A DNA stretch of 10,850 nt, taken from NCBI GenBank assembly GCA_015711875.1, contig JACVJG010000053.1:1-10850 (forward strand). Reading direction: 5' to 3'. The notes below the pieces were generated by a model that was given only the letters and a program-made list of their open reading frames with translations, made no database searches and had not been told where the DNA came from. Position numbers and translations under genes: made by a program. The stretch is from Candidatus Solincola jinzensis (lineage in GTDB: Bacteria; Actinomycetota; Geothermincolia; Geothermincolales; RBG-13-55-18). Position 1 is the first letter of the stretch, and every line of letters begins with the position of its first letter. Of the stretch, positions 1 to 5,079 are shown in pieces.

Positions 1-239
1 CCACTGGAAACGTATGGAGGGTGGCGGCGCCTCTGGACGCGTCCAGGGTGAGATTCGTTTCACGAGAGTATAACCCCGATATGCACGGTACCAGCGAGGG
101 TGGGGGAGGCTCGGAAGCGCTTGCCTTCGAGGCGGTGGGTGAGGGAGAGGCGATCATCAAACTGCGTTATTCGCGCCTCTGGGATAGGGGAGACGCTCCC
201 GTGCGCGAGGCGACGATAGTGGTGAGGGTCTCGAGATAA
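1..239 (+). CDS. Chagasin-like (I42) cysteine-protease inhibitor, C-terminal part
   Basis: The frame is open from the window edge (codons in phase with base 3) to the TAA at 237-239, so the 5' end and any signal peptide lie outside. About 78 residues are visible. They begin TGNVW, which fits the NPTTGxxW loop that inserts into the protease active site in chagasin-family inhibitors. Next come a Gly/Ser-rich stretch (GTSEGGGGSEAL) and the strand pattern FEAVGEGEAIIKLRYSRLW. The last part matches the family's conserved G-x-a-x-I-x-L-x-Y-x-R-x-W block, followed by a final beta strand (ATIVVRVSR). Family members are small secreted or lipid-anchored immunoglobulin-like inhibitors of papain-type (C1) peptidases. 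The call rests on these two motifs. An ATG-type start at 21 would cut off the TGxxW loop, so it is not the true start. Confidence 0.72.
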   Translation, partial: TGNVWRVAAPLDASRVRFVSREYNPDMHGTSEGGGGSEALAFEAVGEGEAIIKLRYSRLWDRGDAPVREATIVVRVSR

Positions 240-687
240 CCAGAGTCGCATCCTGTCCTGGAACCCACTGAAGCCATGAGCCTTGTCCTTCACACGGCGG
301 GCATCTCGGATATCTGTCTCCCCTGAGGTAGCGAGACCGCGCTTTCCCGCGACGGGTTGCCTGTTTTTTCCTGAGCGACACGCTCACATCTTCGCAAACT
401 GGGAAACGACCTTCGGCGAAAAAGATCCCTCCCCCGCTGGATACGGGTGATGGGAGGGGCACGGGAACGGGCATCACTGCGGGGTCAAGGGCGCATGAAG
501 CAGTGGAGACTTGTGATTGGACGGCAGAAGAACCGCGGTCATGAGATAAGCGTGTCGATTAGCGATATCAAGACCATTGAAGGTCAGCAGCTGACGACAT
601 CACCCATGTTTTTCATCTCGGGGCCCAAGCTGCCTACCCGGTGGCCGCTCACGCGTCCTGTGCGTGATTTGGCGCTTTAAAAAAGTC
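240..687. other. Intergenic stretch without a convincing gene
   Basis: No open frame here looks protein-like. The best plus-strand frame (447-680, 77 codons) has no ribosome site and no recognisable motif. A short hairpin, CCCG-CGA-CGGG (346-356), is followed after seven bases by a run of six T (364-369). It could be a weak terminator for the upstream inhibitor gene. Another small hairpin, GAGCG-ACA-CGCTC, lies at 373-385. Confidence 0.5.
346..369 (+). terminator. Weak candidate terminator after the I42 inhibitor gene
   Basis: A 4-bp GC stem (346-349 with 353-356, loop CGA) is followed by TTGCCTG and then six T at 364-369. The stem is short and the T run is offset, so this is only a weak candidate. 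It lies about 107 bases after the stop codon. Confidence 0.25.
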
Positions 688-694
688 TTGACGA

Positions 695-721
695 TTGACC
701 GTGACAGTATCTTCATATAAT
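695..721 (+). promoter_or_regulatory. Sigma70-type promoter of the orphan antitoxin gene
   Basis: A perfect -10 hexamer TATAAT (716-721) sits in a strikingly AT-rich island inside GC-rich DNA. Two -35-like hexamers lie upstream: TTGACC at 695-700 (15-base spacer) and TTGACG at 688-693 (22-base spacer). Neither spacing is the ideal 17, so the exact -35 pairing is uncertain. Transcription would start near 728, giving a short leader to the gene at 760. Confidence 0.55.
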
Positions 722-759
722 ATAACATATATAACTTTTGAGATATAGAAGGAGATATG

Positions 760-963
760 ATGGCGGTAAGGATCATAAGCACCACGGAATTAAGATCGAA
801 GGCGGCGGACATGGTCCTCGGATTGCGCAGGGGGGACCGCTTCCTCATCCAGCATTACAACGATATCGTGGGATATATAACTCCCGAGATACCAGTGGAC
901 TTGCAGAAGAAGCTGGGAACAAGGAAAACCAGCCGGGAAGAGACCTTCAAAACGGTCGAATAA
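760..963 (+). CDS. Phd/YefM-like antitoxin or DNA-binding protein (orphan)
   Basis: The product is 67 residues starting MAVRIISTTELRSK. The N-terminus (ISTTELRSKAADMVLGLRR), then GDRFLIQHYNDIVGYITP, follows the Phd/YefM pattern. In that family a short strand and an 'I(S/T)xxELR' helix are followed by a 'G(E/D)xxLIxxxxxxVGxIxP' hairpin, and the fold binds operator DNA and neutralises a toxin such as Doc or YoeB. The ATG at 760 is preferred to the adjacent ATG at 757, because AAGGAG (749-754) is 5 bases from the former and only 2 from the latter. No toxin gene follows: the next 600 bases lack a plausible partner. It may be a remnant of a toxin-antitoxin locus or a stand-alone regulator. The tail (TSREETFKTVE) is encoded within the 25-bp duplication. 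Confidence 0.6.
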   Translation: MAVRIISTTELRSKAADMVLGLRRGDRFLIQHYNDIVGYITPEIPVDLQKKLGTRKTSREETFKTVE

Positions 964-988
964 AGAGACCTTCAAAACGGTCGAATAA
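939..988 (+). repeat. Perfect 25-bp tandem duplication over the antitoxin stop codon
   Basis: Bases 939-963 and 964-988 are identical. The unit begins AGAGACCTTC and ends GGTCGAATAA. The first copy encodes the last codons and stop of the upstream gene, and the second is non-coding. Each copy contains a small inverted repeat, GACC-N8-GGTC. It is either a recent slippage duplication or a pair of protein or RNA binding sites. Confidence 0.95.
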
Positions 989-1192
989 TCTTTGGGGCAA
1001 GTATAGGGCAAGGCTCGCGCAGCGACCCGTCCGTTGAACATGCCGTGGCTTGGGGCTTTCGTGCGGCAGGCAGAGAGCGGGGCTGTCATCATCTTTCATG
1101 CGAGTTCGTTCGCGTGGGTGATAAACCTTCTTTCAAGGCGCGGGACCGAAAAACGGGGCATGCTGGCCTCCGAAGCCATCGCGTGAGTCAAC

Positions 1193-1208
1193 ACCGCAGG
1201 AATGCGGT
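1193..1208. repeat. Perfect 6-bp hairpin with GGAA tetraloop
   Basis: ACCGCA (1193-1198) and TGCGGT (1203-1208) are exact reverse complements around GGAA. No T run follows, so it is not an obvious terminator. Confidence 0.6.
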
Positions 1209-1437
1209 AAACAACCCTTGTCCGCTGCCACGGCTAGGGGAGGCGTCGCGCGGTTCCGGTGAGTTTTTATACCCTTGGCGCATGAGGAGAAGGAGATGAC
1301 GGCGGCGCCATGCGCGGGGTGGTGGTCGTATGCCCTTGGCGCGTGAGAGCGAGCAGCGCCGTGCGGGGGGATTCAAGGTGGGCTAGAGCGACCCGCATGT
1401 GCGCGGCGTTCGCGCAAGCCAGCCGGGAGAAGATAAG

Positions 1438-1468
1438 TTCACATGGGTTAATATGCCATTATATGGCA
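1438..1468 (+). promoter_or_regulatory. Candidate promoter with overlapping inverted-repeat operator (tad-like genes)
   Basis: TTCACA (1438-1443), a 16-base spacer and TATATG (1460-1465) resemble a sigma70 promoter. The -10 lies inside a perfect inverted repeat, TGCCAT-TAT-ATGGCA (1454-1468), of the size of a repressor operator. It is about 110 bases upstream of the first tad-like gene on the same strand. The inverted repeat is certain. The promoter reading and its regulation are inference. Confidence 0.35.
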
Positions 1469-1577
1469 ATGTAAATACACGAAGGCGGTTTTCGCCGGGT
1501 GGGCGGTTGGGGGGCTAGGGCTTGCCGTGCCATGCAGGGGCGCAGGGGTAGGGACATATCTTATGGAAAGGTAAGCG

Positions 1578-2027
1578 ATGACAGTGCGAAAGCCTCTCGC
1601 GACGGTGATGCGGGCTTCACGCCGTCTTCCATCCCCTGGTGAAGACGGCGGGCAAGCGGCGGCGGAGTTCGCCCTGGTGCTGCCTGTGCTCCTCCTGGTT
1701 TTTCTCCTCTTCGCCCAGGCGGTGATGGTCATGCGCGCCCAGATAGCGGTCACCGCGGCGGCCAGGGAGGGGGCGAGGAAAGGGGTGGAGACGGGAAGCG
1801 TGGCCATGATCGAGGGAGCCGCCGCCAAGGCGGCGGCGGGTCTGGACGGCGACAGGTTGCGAGTCAAGGTGGAGAGCGGCCCCCGGCGACGGGGCGAGTG
1901 GATAAGGGTGGAAGTGGAATACGACGTGCCGGTGTCCATTCCCGCGGTGGGGAACCTTTTCCCCTCGGTAACCGTACGCGGATGCGCGGAGATGCGCATA
2001 GAGAACGACCGCGAGGTGGCGCCATGA
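1578..2027 (+). CDS. TadE-like pilus-assembly/pseudopilin protein
   Basis: The product is 149 residues. A basic N-terminus leads to GGQAAAEFALVLPVLLLVF (residues 24-42), which is the TadE domain signature. It contains a possible prepilin-peptidase site, Gly25 followed by QAAAE with Glu at +5, and one hydrophobic helix (about 31-52). The next segment (MRAQIAVTAAAREGARKG) is the usual TadE amphipathic stretch, and a beta-rich extracytoplasmic part ending near VTVRGCAEMR follows. TadE proteins are minor pilin-like subunits of Flp/Tad (tight adherence) pili or related secretion systems. GGAAAGG upstream of the ATG serves as ribosome site. The gene overlaps the next by ATGA, so the two are probably co-translated. 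No Tad ATPase, TadB/C or Flp pilin gene is in the window. Confidence 0.82.
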   Translation: MTVRKPLATVMRASRRLPSPGEDGGQAAAEFALVLPVLLLVFLLFAQAVMVMRAQIAVTAAAREGARKGVETGSVAMIEGAAAKAAAGLDGDRLRVKVESGPRRRGEWIRVEVEYDVPVSIPAVGNLFPSVTVRGCAEMRIENDREVAP

Positions 2028-2434
2028 GGCGGTTCACGTTCTCCGACTCCGCGGGGGTTACACCGGTGGCGGCGGTGATGATGGTGCTGATGCTGCTGGT
2101 GGGGGTGGCGTTGCACGACGTGACCGCCTTGTACGGCGCGCGCGCCATGGCGCAGACCGCGGCGGACGCCGCGGCCAAGGCGGCGGGGCTGGAGCTTTCC
2201 CCCCTTTTCGGGGTGGGCAACGATCCCGCTTCCGCGGCGCGAGAATACGCATCGCGCAACGGCGCCCGGCTCGTCTCCCTGAGCTACGGCGGGGAATACG
2301 CCTATATATGGGTAACGGTGCGAGTGGAAAGGGACGTGGACCTTATGGTCATGGGGGGCAGAAGGGGAAGGGTAGGCGCCACGGCGCGTTGCTACCTCGA
2401 CCTCGCCGCGGAAGGGCGTTCCAGCGCACGGTAA
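2024..2434 (+). CDS. TadG/TadE-like membrane protein, second gene of the pair
   Basis: The product is 136 residues. The start ATG at 2024 overlaps the preceding TGA (ATGA). An in-frame start further upstream (1898) lies inside the previous gene and is not credible. After a short N-terminus (MRRFTFSDSAG) come one membrane helix (about residues 13-31) and HDVTALYGARAMAQTAADAAAKAAG. This matches the N-terminal motif of TadG-type Flp pilus proteins: a Gly before the helix, an Asp after it, then 'ar..aQ.aADAAA.A'. The Glu at +5 of a class III prepilin site is missing here (Ala), unlike the upstream gene. Only a short beta-rich extracytoplasmic part follows, so it is much shorter than full TadG with its von Willebrand A domain. 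It resembles the short Tad-like proteins of actinobacteria. Confidence 0.72.
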   Translation: MRRFTFSDSAGVTPVAAVMMVLMLLVGVALHDVTALYGARAMAQTAADAAAKAAGLELSPLFGVGNDPASAAREYASRNGARLVSLSYGGEYAYIWVTVRVERDVDLMVMGGRRGRVGATARCYLDLAAEGRSSAR

Positions 2435-2904
2435 AGCGGCAAGGCATTGCAGAAGCCTTAGATATGTCAGGAACCCGCACGGGCACCGGCTCAAGCCCGG
2501 CGCACATGTTTCCAAGCCGGTTCATGAGCGAAGCCGCGAGAAAAAAGGCGGTGGCCGCAGTCCACCAAGGCGCATTCCGGTGATGATCCGAACGCCAACA
2601 GCAACCCCGCCTGATATCCCTGTCCTGCATGCGGTTTGCGCGCCTGGCTTGCGGGCCGGGCCTCCAAGGGTGGAGCTTCGTTGTGTGGTCATCACCTCTT
2701 CGGTGCCGGCGAAAGCGGGATCACGACCCTCCGGGACGATAAGTCCATCGGATGCGAGATCGCGGGAGATGGAAGGCTTCGTCTCATTTCGGGCGACGCC
2801 GGGCATGGGCGCCGAGAATGGAGCAAGAAGCAACGAGCTGCAAATAGCCTCACGCTCCTTATCATGCCGATGATGAAGGTTGCCACGGCGTGAAGCCGCG
2901 GCTC
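2435..2904. other. Gene-poor stretch ending in a plus-strand terminator
   Basis: Overlapping open frames on both strands (for example 2580-2873 plus, 2522-2833 minus) lack ribosome sites and look compositional. The minus strand around 2700-2740 reads ...PEGRDPAFAGTEE..., with a CCCGC-TTTC-GCCGG near-palindrome (about 2709-2722). This resembles the dispersed 'PAFAG' type of intergenic repeat, here decayed. The stretch may be a 3' leader/tail of the tad-like transcript or a dead gene. Confidence 0.45.
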
Positions 2905-2945
2905 GCGCAACGGCTGAGGGTCACCGTGACCCTTTGCGCTTTTTT
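2905..2945 (+). terminator. Strong intrinsic terminator, plus strand
   Basis: AGGGTCA (2917-2923) pairs with TGACCCT (2927-2933) around a CCG loop. Outside it, GCGCAA (2905-2910) pairs with TTGCGC (2934-2939), leaving a 6-base bulge, and six T follow directly (2940-2945). The T run is on the plus strand. The same hairpin also lies just past the stop codon of the minus-strand lipoprotein gene, but has no T run in that direction. It probably ends the tad-like transcript. Confidence 0.78.
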
Positions 2946-2955
2946 ATGCAGGTCA

Positions 2956-3744
2956 TCAATAGATGAAGAAAGGGAAGGAGTCCACGAGCCAGTCCCTGCC
3001 TTCCTTGACCAGGCGCACGCGAGAGGTCTCGGTTTCTAGATTGCCCCTGCTGCCGAACTCGATGGTCACATCGACCTCGGCGGCGCTTTCCTCCAGATCG
3101 ATTTCACCGGGTTCGAAGTCGTAAGAACGGGCGGTTCCGAAGATCCCCGAGAACTCCGCCGCCGTCCAGGGCTTCTCCAGGCGGTGCTTATCCTTGTATT
3201 GGCGGCTGAGGTGCTCGAAGATGTAATCGGTGCGCCCGTCTATGCAGGAGATGAGGAAGTCGCGCAGCGCCTGCTCCACCTCCGTCCGCTCGTCCTCCTT
3301 TTTCTCTGGCTTTTTCGTCCAGTCAAGGGCGGTAAAGGAGCTCACAAGCCATTCTCCGTCCTGCCGCGAAAGCACCAGGGTCTCCTCGCGCGGTCCCTTG
3401 CCTGCGATTTCCATCTCCACCCTTATCACCGCGCGTTCTCCCTCCAGGACCATATCCTGGTCGGGTGAGAAGCGATAGGAAAGAAGATATCCCATGGCGG
3501 CCGCAAGCTCATCCGCGCTGATGGGGTCCGGCACCTGGTTTGCCTCCAGGTATTGGGTGGAGAACATCCCCCGCAGGCTCTCGAGGTCCTGGTTGCCCAG
3601 GGCGTCCAGAAAGGATATGGCCGCCTGCGATACCTTCTCGGAGAGGCCTGTTTCCGTCTCTCCTCCGCCGCATCCCGCGAGAAAAGCGATGAGCGCCAGC
3701 GATATAAACCCGGCAAATCCCGCGGCCTTCAAGGGTTTTCTCAT
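2956..3744 (-). CDS. Lipoprotein with two tandem similar domains
   Basis: The product is 262 residues. It begins with a lipoprotein signal: basic n-region (MRKPLK), hydrophobic core, and lipobox LAGC with Cys25 as the lipidated residue, followed by GGGETE. The mature part has two similar halves. The first (about 35-140) starts VSQAAISFLDALGNQDLESL and ends DGEWLVSSF. The second (about 155-262) starts VEQALRDFLISCIDGRTDYI and ends GRDWLVDSF. Each half has an N-terminal helix pair and then a curved beta sheet ending in 'G..WLV.SF', as in NTF2-like lipoproteins of the DUF4878 type. The ligand is unknown. GGAGG (complement of 3751-3755), 6 bases before the ATG, supports the start. The gene converges on the tad-like transcript and is divergent from the sigma factor operon. 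Confidence 0.8.
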   Translation of the reverse strand: MRKPLKAAGFAGFISLALIAFLAGCGGGETETGLSEKVSQAAISFLDALGNQDLESLRGMFSTQYLEANQVPDPISADELAAAMGYLLSYRFSPDQDMVLEGERAVIRVEMEIAGKGPREETLVLSRQDGEWLVSSFTALDWTKKPEKKEDERTEVEQALRDFLISCIDGRTDYIFEHLSRQYKDKHRLEKPWTAAEFSGIFGTARSYDFEPGEIDLEESAAEVDVTIEFGSRGNLETETSRVRLVKEGRDWLVDSFPFFIY

Positions 3745-4358
3745 ATACTTCCTCCGTTTTCTTTCCTCAACAACTTCTCCGCTCCCGCCTGCAAACCTTC
3801 CTGCGCGAAGCGTTGATCGGGTCGAGCCCGGGCGGTGAGGGATGAGGAACCTCCCATGATCATAGCATGCGCCCCCCTACCATGCGGCCGTCATGCGTTG
3901 ACACGGTGATGCGAGGGCAAGCGTAGATATGGGCGCTTTCGCTCCGTTTTATCTGATGGAGGCGGAAAACGGAGAGGGAACTAAAAAGATGGAACGCGGC
4001 GACAAAGGGAATGGCTTCATCATCAACCCCCTGTATCGCCGCACCGCTGTTCTGCGTGCCCTGCACGATAGTATGGCCGGCGGCGGGCCGGTGAACGGAA
4101 ACGGGTTCGGTTTGCGGGCAGAAGGGACCGTAAGGGAGAAAAACACCCGTGGCGATGGAGCGGGCGGCATAAGGCGATCCACGGGCGGGAGGAAGGGCTT
4201 TCGCGCCCCGGAGGAGGAGCAAGACTTGGGGGATAAAGAGGATGAAGAGGACGCGCATGGATTCGGCTACAGGGGAGCGGAGTGAGCCAGCGGAAATACG
4301 GTGGCGCCGGTCCATGGAGCCGCGCAATCCCACTATGTGCTGGTACGCTTGGGGAATA
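3745..4358. other. Divergent intergenic region between lipoprotein and sigma factor genes
   Basis: No supported gene is seen. A 118-codon plus frame (3929-4285) and opposing minus frames are low-complexity and lack ribosome sites. A TTGACA hexamer lies at 3898-3903 with no good -10 at normal spacing. On the minus strand TATGAT (complement of 3859-3864) could be a -10 for the lipoprotein gene, but no matching -35 is visible. The region might hold a degraded gene. Confidence 0.4.
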
Positions 4359-4364
4359 TATAAT
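4359..4364 (+). promoter_or_regulatory. Candidate -10 element of the sigma factor operon
   Basis: A perfect TATAAT sits in a short AT-rich patch (GGGGAATATATAATCC) about 115 bases before the chosen sigma start. No good -35 hexamer is found 16-18 bases upstream. If it is used, RNA starts near 4371, which excludes the in-frame start at 4282. Confidence 0.3.
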
Positions 4365-4479
4365 CCAAGGTATACATCGCGGACATCCTCGGCGCGCTGG
4401 CGCGTTGATGGCTATTGTGGGTCGGCTTTTCGGCACGGGGGCGGCCGCGGGGAGCGCCGCGCCGGAAAGAGAGAGAGGC

Positions 4480-5079
4480 ATGCTGGCGCTGTTCATTTCC
4501 CTGGCCCTGGAGGGCATGGAACCGCAAAGGGAACGGGAACTGGTGGAGAGGGCACGAGCCTCTCCCGACGCCTTTTCTCAGCTATACGAGCACTACATGC
4601 CCCTGATCTACCGCTACTTATTGAGGAGGACGGGGAGTGTGGAGACGGCGGAGGACCTCACCGCCACCACATTCGAGAAGGCACTGAGCCATCTGGGGGG
4701 CTTTCGGTGGAAACAGGTCTCGTTTTCGGCATGGCTTTACCGCATCGCCACCAACTGCTTGGTGGATCATTACCGTCGTGAGGGAAGGCGCCGTGAAACC
4801 TCTTTGCATGACCTGGAGGGAGTGCTCAGATCCCCCATGGGGGCGGGCGAGGAGGAAACGGAAAGGGTTGCTTTGCTCATGGACCTGGTGCGGAAACTAC
4901 CCCTTTCTTACCAGCACGTACTGGCGCTGAAGTTCTACCAGGGGCTGGATCACGATGAGATGTGCGAGGTGCTGGGAGTGAGCAAAAAGACGCTGAGCAT
5001 GAAGATATACCGCAGCCTCAAGGCCCTGCGTAAGGCGGCAGTGGAGGCTGGCCTGCTCGAGGAAGGGTGTGAAACGTAA
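4480..5079 (+). CDS. ECF-type RNA polymerase sigma factor
   Basis: The product is 199 residues from the chosen start. Region sigma2 (about 28-101) reads AFSQLYEHYMPLIYRYLLRR, then AEDLTATTFEKAL and FSAWLYRIATNCLVDHYRR, which is the typical ECF core-binding and -10-binding segment. Region sigma4 (about 130-185) contains LVRKLPLSYQHVLALKFYQG and the helix-turn-helix LDHDEMCEVLGVSKKTLSMK. There is no sigma3, as expected for this class. The frame is open back to 4282. In-frame starts are 4282, 4408, 4480 and 4516. I chose 4480 because a purine-rich GGAAAGAGAGAG lies just upstream. Starting at 4516 (MEPQRERELVERAR) would give the most family-like N-terminus but with GGAGG too close. The stop overlaps the next start (TAATG), pointing to co-regulation with the FecR-like membrane protein. 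Confidence 0.87.
   Translation: MLALFISLALEGMEPQRERELVERARASPDAFSQLYEHYMPLIYRYLLRRTGSVETAEDLTATTFEKALSHLGGFRWKQVSFSAWLYRIATNCLVDHYRREGRRRETSLHDLEGVLRSPMGAGEEETERVALLMDLVRKLPLSYQHVLALKFYQGLDHDEMCEVLGVSKKTLSMKIYRSLKALRKAAVEAGLLEEGCET

Larger units (their letters stand above)
989..1577. other. Intergenic region before the tad-like genes
   Basis: No gene here is convincing. A 48-codon frame (1040-1186, MPWLGAFVRQAESGAVIIF...) has a protein-like middle but no ribosome site. A perfect hairpin, ACCGCA-GGAA-TGCGGT, lies at 1193-1208. A 15-bp direct repeat (CCCTTGGCGCRTGAG, one mismatch) occurs at 1272-1286 and 1333-1347. A purine-rich ribosome-site-like stretch before the ATG at 1296 leads only to a 16-codon frame. 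The region may contain decayed genes. Confidence 0.5.

Noticed and set aside
1448..2515. Long minus-strand open frame (355 codons)
   Set aside because: It is exactly antisense to the TadE/TadG-like genes, is rich in Arg/Pro/Ser/His, and has no ribosome site. It is a high-GC shadow.
2580..2893. Overlapping 97- and 85-codon plus frames and a minus frame
   Set aside because: They compete on the same bases, have no good ribosome sites, and show compositional bias.
3929..4285. 118-codon plus-strand frame upstream of the sigma factor
   Set aside because: It has no ribosome site, a Gly/Glu/Arg-rich low-complexity composition, and no recognisable domain.
4282..4479. Upstream starts of the sigma factor frame (4282 or 4408)
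   Set aside because: The 4282 start would lie upstream of the candidate -10. The extra residues are not sigma-like, and neither start has a ribosome site. 4408 cannot be fully excluded.
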